A stretch of 64,000 nucleotides of DNA from UBA10324 sp038326325 (GCA_038326325.1 JBBQJW010000006.1:1-64000); one strand, 5' to 3'; positions 53,990 through 63,524 are shown, counted from the first letter of the stretch. The notes: generated by a model not told the origin, from the letters alone. A program made the numbers and translations.

Positions 53990-56053
53990 TTACTCCTTCA
54001 CAAATTTCCGAAAACAGATTTCGCTGTTGGGCTTTTTGATTGAGAGAAAATAAACTCCCGCACAGAGATTTTTTATATCAACTGTTACAGTTGAACCCGA
54101 AATAATAAACTCGCATTCAGATATTTTTCTTCCAACTACATCAGTAATTTTTATTTCGTCGGCGAAAGCCAACTGCAAATTGCCAATTGTCAACTCAAAG
54201 TTCGCCGGATTTGGAAAAACAGAAATTGAATTGCTGAAATCAGTTTCAAAAATTCCAATTCCCGTCAATTCTTTACATAATGAAGTATCGATGCATCCAC
54301 TGAGACTGACAACCACCGCATAACTTCCGTTTGCCAAGGCGGTAAATATTTCATTCGTCGCGCCGACAATCGCGGTGAAATTATTCGAACAGTCAATCCA
54401 CTGATATATCGCTCCAGCGGGAATCGCAGTCAAAGTATTTCCTGATTGGGTAACTCCTGCGTTAACTGAGGTAACGGCCAGAGTTGTTGTGATCGTGCTG
54501 TCGCAATTGAGAAATGAATTTAAAGTGTCGTGATAAACTCCGGAAACCGAAGTCAGAGTTCCATTGGGCAATTGATAGGTTTCTCCTTCACATATTGTAG
54601 CGCTAACACTTACATGCAATTCAGGACTGTTGCAATTAACAGGCGACGAACAAGGACGGTACTTTGCCACAAAAACATTTTCAGCATTAGTGAGTGAATT
54701 GTGGAGCGTATCATTTCCTATTATAAAGTCAGTAACGATATAGTCGCCCGCTATATATACATTTCCAAAATTGTCATTCGTAATTGCAATCGCGTCATCG
54801 CCACCGTCACTTAACATGGTTCCGCATTCAACATTACCCGCTTCATCAAGAGTGAAAATGAAGATGGGATAATTATTTCCGGCATAATCGTGCACGGTAT
54901 TCGTGCCAAGTGTAACAGAATCGCCCCAGAAAGTTCCGGTCACATTTATGTTTCCTTCGATGTCTGTTGCAATGCTTAATCCTTTTTTCTGTGCGGGACC
55001 CTTCGCGCATTTCACCCAAGCAAAATTTCCGTTTGCGTTATATCTCGCGACAAAAAAACTTCCAACCCCCTGAAGATTTAAGGTGTCTGCGTTGTGAAAA
55101 ATTATTTGAGGCGACATGAAAGAACCAGTTACATAAACATTTCCCACAATGTCGGTCGTAACGGAATAACCAATATCATTTGTTGAACCACCTTCAGCGT
55201 CAGCCCAAAGTTCGTTTCCGGCTGAATCAAATTTCGCGATATAAAAATCTAAATTACCGCCGCCTGAAGGCAGCGTCTTATGCAGGGTGTCGTTTCCTAA
55301 AATAAGAATATCAGAAATAAAATATCCTGTTACAATAATATTTGATTGAATGTCAGTCGTAACTGAATAGCATTCGTCAGCTGAGTTTCCAACAATGCTT
55401 TTTGCCCAAATCAGGTTTCCGGAGGGCGAATACTTCGCGATGAACGGGTCGTCGCCATTGCCACTGTTTGTTAAACTATAATTCAGGAAAATGAGCTGCG
55501 GTGTTGAGAACCCCCCTGCAACTAAAATGTTATTTTCATTGTCACTCGAAACAGAAACATTATAAAAATCATTCACCTCGCCATCGGCGCTTCGTGCCCA
55601 CAAAACATTTCCGTTCGCGTCATACTTTACTACAAATAAGTCGGCGGTGGTATTTCCGTTTGATAAAGTATCCGTTCCGAAAATAATTTCAGAAGAAAGA
55701 AATGTTCCTGTAATTATCGGTTGACCGATATTATCAACTGTTACACCAAGCGCCCTATCTAAATCTGAAGAGACTGAACCACGCGCCCACAAAAAATTTC
55801 CATTCGAATCGTATTTCGCTATATACACAGTTACATATCCGTAATTGATTAATGAATCAGCGTCAAAATGAATGACAGGACAACTAAAATAACCAGCCAC
55901 ATATACATTAGCGTCAGCATCAGAGGCGCATGCCCAACCTTCTGCGTTGGAAGTATTGATTGTTCCGTTTCCCCATAACCACTGTTGCGCGTTGATATTG
56001 AAGTTGGTAAATGCAACGGTTGCGAACGAAACGATAAAAAATATTTTTTTCAT
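53990..56053 (-). CDS. SBBP-repeat T9SS type A secreted protein
   Basis: From ATG 56053 the product has 687 residues, beginning with a signal peptide (IFFIVSFATVAFTNFNINAQ). SBBP-like propeller repeats fill about residues 30-480, recurring as IAKYDSNGNFLWARG...VTVDNIGQPIITGTF. A short Ig-like part (LSVSATICEGETYQLPNGTL-type) follows. The C-terminal 80 residues contain the type A sorting domain: ISVFPNPANFELTIGNL and KNLCAGVYFLSIKKPN. It is likely displayed at the cell surface by T9SS. The frame from 56116 adds a non-signal stretch and is rejected as the start. The gene carries four or more octamer copies. Confidence 0.85.
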   Translation of the reverse strand: MKKIFFIVSFATVAFTNFNINAQQWLWGNGTINTSNAEGWACASDADANVYVAGYFSCPVIHFDADSLINYGYVTVYIAKYDSNGNFLWARGSVSSDLDRALGVTVDNIGQPIITGTFLSSEIIFGTDTLSNGNTTADLFVVKYDANGNVLWARSADGEVNDFYNVSVSSDNENNILVAGGFSTPQLIFLNYSLTNSGNGDDPFIAKYSPSGNLIWAKSIVGNSADECYSVTTDIQSNIIVTGYFISDILILGNDTLHKTLPSGGGNLDFYIAKFDSAGNELWADAEGGSTNDIGYSVTTDIVGNVYVTGSFMSPQIIFHNADTLNLQGVGSFFVARYNANGNFAWVKCAKGPAQKKGLSIATDIEGNINVTGTFWGDSVTLGTNTVHDYAGNNYPIFIFTLDEAGNVECGTMLSDGGDDAIAITNDNFGNVYIAGDYIVTDFIIGNDTLHNSLTNAENVFVAKYRPCSSPVNCNSPELHVSVSATICEGETYQLPNGTLTSVSGVYHDTLNSFLNCDSTITTTLAVTSVNAGVTQSGNTLTAIPAGAIYQWIDCSNNFTAIVGATNEIFTALANGSYAVVVSLSGCIDTSLCKELTGIGIFETDFSNSISVFPNPANFELTIGNLQLAFADEIKITDVVGRKISECEFIISGSTVTVDIKNLCAGVYFLSIKKPNSEICFRKFVKE

Positions 56054-56210
56054 AATTAAGACTGTAAAAGTTTTATAATTCAATTCTTTGATTGAATAAA
56101 AATAAAAAATTATCACGGAATAGTAGAAAGCAGTTTAATTGGGTTTTATCGAATTCTTACTTACTTAGATAAACCCAGTTCAAAACCTTGTGAACACAAT
56201 GTTTAAAAGA

Positions 56211-58112
56211 CTAATTCCAAAACATCCAGCTAACTCCGAATTTAAAACTGCGGTCGGCAGCGGGATAGTTTGGTGAAGTGTAATAACCCGGATAAAATAA
56301 TCCTTCATCTAAATTTTCTAATCGAAGAAAAATTCGCGCTGATTTAATTTTCAGGTTCATAAAGAAATCAGCAGCCGGATAATATTTCAGCAACTGATTA
56401 TTCTGTTGATAGAAAGAAAGATTTGCAGGATTAAAAGCCGGAGCGAAATAATCACTTACATAATTTAATTCGAGTCCTGTGCAAAATCCGAGTGCTTTTT
56501 TAAAAAGATTTCCTGAATAGTACAATGAATGTTTCCCAACATAAGTGGGATAACTGAAAACTTTTTCATCTAATAGATTTATCCCAATTTCGTTATCAAG
56601 ATGAATTTTCCCGAACCTGAAATTTTTTGAAATGAAAATACACCATCCGTTTAATGTTCCTGAGTATTGAGCCGGTTCTGCTGTAACAGTATAGTAAATG
56701 GGATTTTGAGTAATAAGGTATTTCAATCCGACATACGAATTGCTTCTATAATTTGAAAAAGCAATTTCGGCAAATGATTCTGTTGAAGGAGTGAATGAAT
56801 TGTTCCAGAAATAATGATTGGAGTAATAATGATTCATTGTCCAAGCAGCAGGAGCTCGGTTCGATTGAACACTGATGTAACAGTGGTTCGATCCTATGAG
56901 TTTATAACTGATATATGAATTGAAATGGTATTCAAAATCGCTCGTGGAAAGAGTTCCTGCATTTGCATCTATATAAAAATGAAGTTTTCGTATATCTGAT
57001 TTATTCTTCATGAAATTGGAAGAGATTTCAATACCGGCTTTCATTTCATTTACCAATGCAGATGAGTGATAGGTGAATCGGTGTAAATCATGCGAAGCAT
57101 AAATTTTAAATGGGAGCATCCTATAAACTGTAGTCAAAGAATCTTTCGATTTAATTTCTGTCCATTGAAGAGCAATTTCATTATGTATATTGGTATAAGA
57201 AGAAGTATCGTGTGTGCTATCGGTGCTTAGATAAATGGATTGTGGATAAAAAGAAAAATCAAGGGTGTCATCTGAATATCGGTAAGCATATCTCGAATAA
57301 TCAATGTGGTGTAACAGTCGAACCGATGAATTATAATTCGATTGAAAAGTGGTGTCGTTTATTTTGGTTACATATTTATTCCCCCAGCTATATGACTGAT
57401 ATGTGCCGTAATGAGTTCCTCTCAGAGAAGCCGACGCATTATTAAGATTAACATTCGCCAATGATTTATCTATCAGTAACGGGTCAGTAAAAACACTGTC
57501 TTCATTCACACCACCATTCAACTCCCACTTGAGTCGATTGAAAATTGAGTAAGGTGAAACACTGTATCTCTCATTCTTTGTTTTGACATCGGCGAAAACA
57601 TCCACATCAAAAATATTTGCATGTTGTCGAGGGTATAATCCCGGAACACCATGTCGTGTAAATTCAAAACCAACATTGGCATTTCTTCCGATGTTCTGCG
57701 AATGTGTACCAACTAATTGTTGTTCATTTTTACTTCCTGTTGTATAAAATAAATGGGTGTATGGTTTTACTGTTGAATAAAATTTGAGTTTTTCAGGAGT
57801 CATTAAGTAGGGTGTAACACTTTCTGTCATTCCCCATTTTAAACCTGCATCGTATTGGGAATGATAGACAGTTTTGAAAGCGAGGGTTGTGTTGATTCCA
57901 AGATTCATCCAGCCAAACTCCTGTTGCAGAAAATCATAATCGTGAATGGATGTTACACTCGTATCCAATCCTCTTTTCCAATCGGGATAATTCGGGTGAA
58001 AATATTTTGTCCATAATGGATTGTAACGATGATATGTTGAATCATCACCAATAGCGAATGAAATTTTTGAGAGAGAAATTAATAAGAGAACAAAAAATAA
58101 TTGCCGAATCAT
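56211..58112 (-). CDS. Putative outer-membrane porin (Porin_10 type)
   Basis: The 633-residue protein has a signal peptide (FFVLLLISLSKISFA) and a long beta-barrel with frequent aromatic ends, finishing FKFGVSWMFWN. The LNLGINTT-like and SVKPYTHLFYTTGSKNEQ blocks, the FARHGxPGLYPRQH-type region here written TRHGVPGLYPRQHAN, and the length match the putative porin family of this phylum. It precedes no gene but lies downstream of punA and lpxK in the same direction, a grouping that I have seen in relatives, so it may share their transcript. Confidence 0.75.
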   Translation of the reverse strand: MIRQLFFVLLLISLSKISFAIGDDSTYHRYNPLWTKYFHPNYPDWKRGLDTSVTSIHDYDFLQQEFGWMNLGINTTLAFKTVYHSQYDAGLKWGMTESVTPYLMTPEKLKFYSTVKPYTHLFYTTGSKNEQQLVGTHSQNIGRNANVGFEFTRHGVPGLYPRQHANIFDVDVFADVKTKNERYSVSPYSIFNRLKWELNGGVNEDSVFTDPLLIDKSLANVNLNNASASLRGTHYGTYQSYSWGNKYVTKINDTTFQSNYNSSVRLLHHIDYSRYAYRYSDDTLDFSFYPQSIYLSTDSTHDTSSYTNIHNEIALQWTEIKSKDSLTTVYRMLPFKIYASHDLHRFTYHSSALVNEMKAGIEISSNFMKNKSDIRKLHFYIDANAGTLSTSDFEYHFNSYISYKLIGSNHCYISVQSNRAPAAWTMNHYYSNHYFWNNSFTPSTESFAEIAFSNYRSNSYVGLKYLITQNPIYYTVTAEPAQYSGTLNGWCIFISKNFRFGKIHLDNEIGINLLDEKVFSYPTYVGKHSLYYSGNLFKKALGFCTGLELNYVSDYFAPAFNPANLSFYQQNNQLLKYYPAADFFMNLKIKSARIFLRLENLDEGLFYPGYYTSPNYPAADRSFKFGVSWMFWN

Positions 58113-58121
58113 TTTCTGATT

Positions 58122-58943
58122 TTACAATTCGTGTAACAGTTCCTGAATAATCAACGACATTCTTGGCTCAGCCTCCTTCGCTGCTGCAACAACTTCCGCA
58201 TGTGAAATATATTGTGGTGTAACAGGGTTTCCTTCGTCTGTAATAACACTGATTCCAAAAATTTTCATGCCGCCATGATTGCCCGCGATTACTTCGGGCA
58301 CTGTACTCATACCCACTGCATCACCGCCAATCAATCGCATGTACTTATATTCAGCCGGCGTTTCAAAAGTGGGTCCTGGCACACCGACATAAACTCCTTC
58401 GTGACAGGTAATATTATTTTTCTTGGCAATTGTTTTTGCTTTTGCAATCAACTCCTTATTGTAAACCGCATGCTGATCAGGAAAACGCGGACCTAATGAT
58501 TCATGATTTTTTCCGAGCAAAGGATTATCAGGTTGAAGATTGATGTGGTCATTAATCACAATCAGTTCTCCAACTCTTATTGCAGGATTTAAACCACCTG
58601 CTGCATTGGTTACGATTAAAGTTTTTGCTCCGCACGCTTTCATCACTCGCGTAGGGAAAGCAACTTCCTGCATTGTGTATCCTTCATAAAAATGAAAGCG
58701 TCCTTGCATCACCGCTACTTTTTTTCCGCTGAGTTCTCCGAGAATTAATTTTCCCGGATGACCAATGACAGTTGAAATTGGAAAGTGCGGAATGTCTTTG
58801 TAATCAATTGTGGCTTTCACTTTCACTTTGCTCACCAATTCTGCAAGTCCGCTACCGAGAATGATGCAAACCTCTGGTTCGAAATTGCTGAGATTGCCGA
58901 TGTAAATCGAAGCATCTCTAATTTTTTCTAATAAATTTTCCAT
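58122..58943 (-). CDS. punA: Purine-nucleoside phosphorylase
   Basis: The 273-residue trimeric-class enzyme cleaves purine nucleosides with phosphate to the base and ribose 1-phosphate. From ATG 58943 it shows CIILGSGLAELV (phosphate site), VAVMQGRFHFYEGY, TLIVTNAAGGLNPAI and the purine-site GGDAVGMSTVPEVI. The C-terminal half has GISVITDEGNPVT. Its ATG overlaps the stop of lpxK, so translation is coupled. An octamer encodes LLH close to its C-terminus (58132). Confidence 0.95.
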   Translation of the reverse strand: MENLLEKIRDASIYIGNLSNFEPEVCIILGSGLAELVSKVKVKATIDYKDIPHFPISTVIGHPGKLILGELSGKKVAVMQGRFHFYEGYTMQEVAFPTRVMKACGAKTLIVTNAAGGLNPAIRVGELIVINDHINLQPDNPLLGKNHESLGPRFPDQHAVYNKELIAKAKTIAKKNNITCHEGVYVGVPGPTFETPAEYKYMRLIGGDAVGMSTVPEVIAGNHGGMKIFGISVITDEGNPVTPQYISHAEVVAAAKEAEPRMSLIIQELLHEL

Positions 58944-58944
58944 C

Positions 58945-60006
58945 CTAATTGTTCTGGTTAAGTTTTGTGCGAACAAAATCAAAAATAATTTTATCGAAAC
59001 GAATTTTCTCTTCGGGTTGCAATTTCATTTTTATTGGTAACACAAACAATCGTTCGCGAAGCAAAAGAGATTCATCTTTAAATTTCATTAAACGAACAGC
59101 ATCTTTTTCGGTAGTAATTATAATAGCTGTTTCATCATTGAGTTTTTCGTGCTCTGAAACTATTTTTCTTAAATCATTCGCATTGAATTCATGATGGTCG
59201 GAAAACAACAATGCTTCGAACAGAATATTTTTTTCTTTTAAGTAATTCACTAAATATTCCGGATGGGCGATTCCGCAAACGAGTAAAACTTTTTTGAAGC
59301 CGCTTAAATTTTTGAATTGTTTTTCTTCTTCAAAAAATAAATGTGGTTGTCCATAATCAAGTCCTGCAAAAAAAATTTTTGACTTTTCAATCGCTGAACA
59401 GTTTTTCAGGTAATTATTTTTAACTGTTACATCAGGATAAGAATTGCAACGGGTGAACATAACCAAATCGGCGCGACGATAAGCCGATTTATCTTCCCTC
59501 AAATTTCCGGCTGGCAAGGGAAGGTCGTTAAAGAATGGAGCATTGAAATCACTCAATAAAATATTTAACCCGGGTTTCACCCAGCGATGTTGAAAGGCAT
59601 CGTCGAGAATAATTACATCCAACTCATCTTCAGCTAACATTAACGGAATACCCATAGCACGGTCTTCGCAAACACAAACCATTGCATCCGGAAATTTTTG
59701 TTTCACCTGTAACGGTTCATCGCCGCTGTCGGATGTAACAGTTGTTGATTCTACTTTTAAAAATCCTTTTGTTCTTCTTCCATAACCGCGACTTAAAACT
59801 CCTGTTTTAAAAAACTCGTTATTCAGTTCTATTAAATATTCAACCATTGGAGTTTTTCCCTGCCCACCAATAGCAAGATTACCAACACCGATTACAGGAA
59901 TATCAAACTCAATGCTGCGATTGATTTTTCTGTCGAATAAAAAATTACGAACACCTGTTCCAAGAACATATAAAAATGAAAAAGGAAATAATAAAATTTT
60001 TCGCAT
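58945..60006 (-). CDS. lpxK: Tetraacyldisaccharide 4'-kinase
   Basis: LpxK phosphorylates the lipid A precursor at the 4' position at the inner membrane. The 353-residue protein has an N-terminal membrane-associated helix and the P-loop VGNLAIGGQGKTPMVEYL, with the catalytic Asp in VIILDDAFQHRWVKPGLNI. The C-terminal half contains FFAGLDYGQP and IITTEKDAVRLMKF. It starts the leftward lpxK-punA-porin group. Octamer copies at 59424 and 59734 encode DVTV and TVTS. Confidence 0.93.
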   Translation of the reverse strand: MRKILLFPFSFLYVLGTGVRNFLFDRKINRSIEFDIPVIGVGNLAIGGQGKTPMVEYLIELNNEFFKTGVLSRGYGRRTKGFLKVESTTVTSDSGDEPLQVKQKFPDAMVCVCEDRAMGIPLMLAEDELDVIILDDAFQHRWVKPGLNILLSDFNAPFFNDLPLPAGNLREDKSAYRRADLVMFTRCNSYPDVTVKNNYLKNCSAIEKSKIFFAGLDYGQPHLFFEEEKQFKNLSGFKKVLLVCGIAHPEYLVNYLKEKNILFEALLFSDHHEFNANDLRKIVSEHEKLNDETAIIITTEKDAVRLMKFKDESLLLRERLFVLPIKMKLQPEEKIRFDKIIFDFVRTKLNQNN

Positions 60007-60086
60007 GATGATGGCGACGAAAGTAATTCAAATCAACTCTTGATTGGATGAGCGTGCGTCAGTTAACTTCGCCCAAAATATTTTTA

Positions 60087-61184
60087 ATGAAGCTTAGTGA
60101 AATTATAAAAGTGCTTGAATCATTTGCACCTCTTCAACTACAGGAGAGTTATGACAATGCCGGTTTGATTGCGGGAATTTCAGAAATGGAAGTCAAAGCT
60201 GCGTTGCTCACGGTTGATTGTACTGAAGAAATTATTGATGAAGCAATTGCCACGAATTGTAATCTGGTGATCGCTCATCATCCGATTGTTTTCAGCGGAT
60301 TAAAAAAAATTAACGGAAAAAGTTATGTGGAGCGCACCATTATCAAAGCGATAAAAAATGATATTGCGATTTATGCTTGTCATACTAATCTCGATAATGT
60401 TCAGCATGGTGTGAACAAAATGATTGCTGATAAAATCGGGTTGCTGAAAACAAAAATTCTTTCTCCGAAAAAAAGCTTACTGAAAAAATTATTCACATTC
60501 GTTCCGAATGAAAGTGCGGAAGTAGTTCGAAATGCCTTGTTTGAAGCAGGAGCAGGAAACATCGGAAATTATTCCGAGGCGAGTTTTAACGCCGAAGGTT
60601 TCGGAACATTCAAAGCAGGTGAAAGAACAAATCCGCACAAAGGTTCAAAGGGAATTCGTCATCACGAAGATGAAATGAAAATTGAAGTTTTGTTTCCTGA
60701 ATGGAATGAACGGAAAATCCTGAAAGCGCTTTTTGAATCGCATCCTTATGAAGAGGTTGCTTACGATATTGTTCCGTTAGAAAATAGTTTGCAGGAAGTT
60801 GGTTCAGGAATGATTGGTGATTTACCATTTCCATTGGAAGAAATTGCTTTTCTTCAACACATAAAATCAAAAATGCAAACTGAAATGATTCGTCACACTG
60901 CGCTACTCAATCAGCCAGTAACCCGTGTTGCGGTTTGCGGCGGAGCGGGAAGTTTTTTATTGGGTGATGCAATTGCTTCCGGCGCTCAGGCATTTATAAC
61001 AGCAGATTTTAAATATCATCAGTTTTTTGATGCTGAAAAAAAGATAATGATTTGCGATATCGGGCATTACGAATCGGAACAATTTACCCCTTTGATTTTT
61101 GCGCAATTGTTAAATGAAAATTTGCCTACATTTGCCACTCTTTTTTCAAAAACCAACACAAACCCAATTAAATATTTCCACTGA
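60087..61184 (+). CDS. Nif3-like dinuclear metal centre protein
   Basis: The 365-residue protein matches the NIF3/YqfO family: MKLSEIIKVLESFAPLQLQE, YDNAGLIAG, VIAHHPIVFSGLKKI and CHTNLDNVQHGVN supply the N-terminal metal ligands. A CutA-like insert lies at about 140-250. The C-terminal GAGSFLLGDAIASGAQAFITADFKYH and DIGHYESEQ complete the metal site. Members are often called GTP cyclohydrolase 1 type 2, but that activity is not established. ATG 60087 fits the family start; the longer frame from 60048 is not favoured. It overlaps the zinc-ribbon gene by one base. Confidence 0.92.
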   Translation: MKLSEIIKVLESFAPLQLQESYDNAGLIAGISEMEVKAALLTVDCTEEIIDEAIATNCNLVIAHHPIVFSGLKKINGKSYVERTIIKAIKNDIAIYACHTNLDNVQHGVNKMIADKIGLLKTKILSPKKSLLKKLFTFVPNESAEVVRNALFEAGAGNIGNYSEASFNAEGFGTFKAGERTNPHKGSKGIRHHEDEMKIEVLFPEWNERKILKALFESHPYEEVAYDIVPLENSLQEVGSGMIGDLPFPLEEIAFLQHIKSKMQTEMIRHTALLNQPVTRVAVCGGAGSFLLGDAIASGAQAFITADFKYHQFFDAEKKIMICDIGHYESEQFTPLIFAQLLNENLPTFATLFSKTNTNPIKYFH

Positions 61185-61942
61185 TGTCGAAAGCAAAAGA
61201 AATGATGAAAGGTTCTGACATTTCGGTTGAGGAGCGACTCCGCTACCTCTACAAACTGCAGAAAATTGATTCTAAAATTGATGAGATTCAGATTCTGAAA
61301 GGCGAACTTCCGATGGAGGTGCGCGACCTTGAAGATGAAGTTACAGGTTTAAAAACCCGCGTGACAAAGTATGAGGATGAAATAAAAGACCTCGAAGAAA
61401 CTATATCAAGTAAAAAAGCTGCTCAGAAAGAATCTGAAACCCTGATAAAAAAGTATCAGAAGCAACAGAATAATGTGAAAAACAATCGCGAGTTTGAGGC
61501 ATTGAGTAAGGAAATGGAAATGCAGAAACTTGAAATTCAACTGAGCGATAAAAAAATAAAAGAGGCAAATGCACAGATTGATTTTAAGAAAATTTCAATT
61601 GCTGAGTGCGAAAAAACAATCAAGACCCGTGAAAAGGAATTGAAGCAAAAGAAAGCCGACCTTGACAATATTGTTGAAGAAACTGAAGCGGAGGAAAAAA
61701 CTCTTTTGAAAAAATCAAAAGATGCACAAACGCATATTGAAGAAAGATTGCTTCATGCGTATCATAAAATTCGTACAAATTATAAAAACGGATTAGGATT
61801 GGTAACTGTTCAGCGTGGTTCATGCGGTGGGTGCTTTAACGCGATTCCACCACAACAGCAAATGGAAATTCGCCAGCATAAAAAAATTATTCTGTGCGAA
61901 CACTGCGGACGAGTTTTAGTAGATGACATTCTCGGCAAATAA
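61184..61942 (+). CDS. Coiled-coil zinc-ribbon protein (CT398-like)
   Basis: The 252-residue protein is a long charged coiled coil (residues about 20-200) followed by a zinc ribbon with CGGCFNAI and CEHCGRV (two Cys-x-x-Cys pairs). It matches the CT398/C4-type zinc ribbon family usually encoded next to Nif3-like genes; these proteins are proposed adaptors in nucleic-acid or flagellar/RNA contexts, with no firm function. The one-base overlap with the Nif3-like gene supports a shared role. A Leu-Leu-His here is written TTG CTT CAT, an exception to the octamer codon pattern. Confidence 0.87.
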   Translation: MSKAKEMMKGSDISVEERLRYLYKLQKIDSKIDEIQILKGELPMEVRDLEDEVTGLKTRVTKYEDEIKDLEETISSKKAAQKESETLIKKYQKQQNNVKNNREFEALSKEMEMQKLEIQLSDKKIKEANAQIDFKKISIAECEKTIKTREKELKQKKADLDNIVEETEAEEKTLLKKSKDAQTHIEERLLHAYHKIRTNYKNGLGLVTVQRGSCGGCFNAIPPQQQMEIRQHKKIILCEHCGRVLVDDILGK

Positions 61943-61969
61943 AATTTTCCTTCAAATAATTTAAGAACT

Positions 61970-62001
61970 GAATCAGCCCTCTCGCAGGGCTGATTTTTTT
62001 T
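61970..62001 (+). terminator. Intrinsic terminator of the Nif3/zinc-ribbon operon
   Basis: AATCAGCCCT pairs perfectly with AGGGCTGATT around a five-base loop, followed by a run of seven or more T. Confidence 0.92.
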
Positions 62002-62009
62002 ACAGTAAA

Positions 62010-63524
62010 ATGTTAAACTGTTACACACCGACTTCTTTGAAAAAATATTTTATTGCCATTGTGATAATACTGTTTTCTTATTCAGGATTTGCGGAAGTGA
62101 ATTATACATTCGACAAAACCTGTCAGCTTGCTTATTTCAGCATGATGAGTTTGAAGTTTGATGAAGGAAATAAATATCTCGAAGAAGAGCGGAAGAAAAA
62201 TCCTGACAATCTGATTCCTTTCTTCATCGAAAATTATTCTGATTTTTTTTCGCTGGCAATAAATGAAAATGCAAGTGAGTTAGTGAAGTCACAAGGAAAT
62301 AAAGACAAGAGATTGGACAAACTTTCTTCCGGGCAAAAAAAATCACCATGGTATTTATACACGCAAGCAGAAGTGAATCTTCAATGGGCATTCGTACATT
62401 TAAAGTTTGAAGATTACTACACCGCTTTTTTTGAAATCAAGAAAGCATACAAACAATTGCAAGACAATCAGGAAAAATTCCCTGACTTTGTTGCGAATAA
62501 AAAAAGTCTCGGACTTATTCATGCACTCATTGGAACCGTGCCCGATAGTTATAAATGGGCTGCATCATTTCTCGGTTTCAACGGAACCATCGCACAAGGA
62601 ATCGGGGAAATAAATCAGGTGCTCGACTATTCTAAAAAGACTCCTTTTCTCTTTACCCGAGAAACGAATTACATCATGGCTAATTTGCAGATGCTTATAT
62701 TGAACAGCCAGCAAACTTCGTGGCAGATTGTTACAGCACCTGAATATCCTGATTACAAAACAGACTTACTCGCCAACTTTGTTCGCGGACACATGGCAGT
62801 GAAAAATGGTTACAACGATGTTGCTATAGAAACATTTAATGCCGCCCCGAAATCAGACGGATATATGAAGTTTTATTATATTGATTATCTGCTTGGCATG
62901 TGCAAGATGAATCGGTTAGATGTAGATGCGAATGTTCCAATGGAAAGATTTACAAAGGAATTTCAAGGGAGAAATTATCTCAAGGATGCGTATCAGAAAC
63001 TCGCCTGGTTTTATTTATTGAAACAGGATGATAACAAATACAAATACTACATCGCGTTTTGTAAAACACTTGGAGGCGAATTAACCGACTCAGACAAGCA
63101 GGCAAAAGCTGAAGAAGAATCGGGCATTGCACCTAATCCGTTTTTATTAAAAGTGCGACTGTTACAGGATGGTGGTTATTACGATAAAGCACTTTCATTT
63201 TTAGTTGGAAAAACCACTGATGACTTTCTCGCAATAAAAGATAAAATAGAATTTACTTATCGAGCTGCGCGCATTTATCACGAAAAGGGTGAGATAGATA
63301 AGGCAATTCAGTTTTATCAATCAACAATAAATCGGGGTGAAAAATATCCGTATTATTTCGCAGCAAATGCAGCGTTACAGTTGGGATTAATTTATGAAAC
63401 ACAAGGATTCAAAGACAAAGCCGCCGAATATTTTCACAAGTGTTTAGCCATGAAAAACACTGACTATAAAAATTCACTTGACCAAAAAGCAAAGGCGGGA
63501 TTGAATCGGTTGAATAAAGCCTAG
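62010..63524 (+). CDS. Exported tetratricopeptide-repeat protein
   Basis: The 504-residue protein has a signal-like segment at residues about 12-28 (YFIAIVIILFSYSGFAE) and TPR helices along its length. The N-terminal part includes KTCQLAYFSMMSLKFDEGNKYL. The C-terminal part carries clearer TPR units, AARIYHEKGEIDKAIQFYQST and AALQLGLIYETQGFKDKAAEYF. It resembles exported TPR proteins of this phylum without known partner. The ATG lies only nine bases after the preceding terminator, and an octamer copy (62018) falls in the first codons, encoding NCYT. Confidence 0.75.
   Translation: MLNCYTPTSLKKYFIAIVIILFSYSGFAEVNYTFDKTCQLAYFSMMSLKFDEGNKYLEEERKKNPDNLIPFFIENYSDFFSLAINENASELVKSQGNKDKRLDKLSSGQKKSPWYLYTQAEVNLQWAFVHLKFEDYYTAFFEIKKAYKQLQDNQEKFPDFVANKKSLGLIHALIGTVPDSYKWAASFLGFNGTIAQGIGEINQVLDYSKKTPFLFTRETNYIMANLQMLILNSQQTSWQIVTAPEYPDYKTDLLANFVRGHMAVKNGYNDVAIETFNAAPKSDGYMKFYYIDYLLGMCKMNRLDVDANVPMERFTKEFQGRNYLKDAYQKLAWFYLLKQDDNKYKYYIAFCKTLGGELTDSDKQAKAEEESGIAPNPFLLKVRLLQDGGYYDKALSFLVGKTTDDFLAIKDKIEFTYRAARIYHEKGEIDKAIQFYQSTINRGEKYPYYFAANAALQLGLIYETQGFKDKAAEYFHKCLAMKNTDYKNSLDQKAKAGLNRLNKA

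Larger units (their letters stand above)
389..63166. repeat. Dispersed overrepresented octamer TGTAACAG / CTGTTACA (73 exact copies by eye)
   Basis: Copies reading TGTAACAG on the + strand start at 389, 919, 2087, 2844, 3529, 3975, 4200, 5130, 5223, 6906, 8842, 8947, 10993, 11536, 12157, 12754, 21786, 22650, 25334, 25618, 26346, 27728, 29080, 29964, 31154, 32191, 34291, 39027, 39114, 42166, 43790, 46772, 47160, 51883, 52548, 53748, 54911, 56682, 56876, 57310, 58132, 58218 and 59734. Copies reading CTGTTACA start at 1672, 3065, 3299, 4436, 6278, 8066, 9950, 15476, 27219, 28037, 28280, 31681, 32664, 33947, 37603, 38090, 39358, 41786, 44048, 49238, 49328, 49625, 51434, 52295, 54082, 55328, 55738, 59424, 62018 and 63159. 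The base before is usually G or C and the base after is usually T. About twenty near copies, TGTAACAC, also occur. Function is unknown. Confidence 0.9.

Noticed and set aside
389..63166. The octamer as a transcription factor operator
   Set aside because: Most copies lie deep inside coding regions in different reading frames and both orientations, unlike a regulator binding site.
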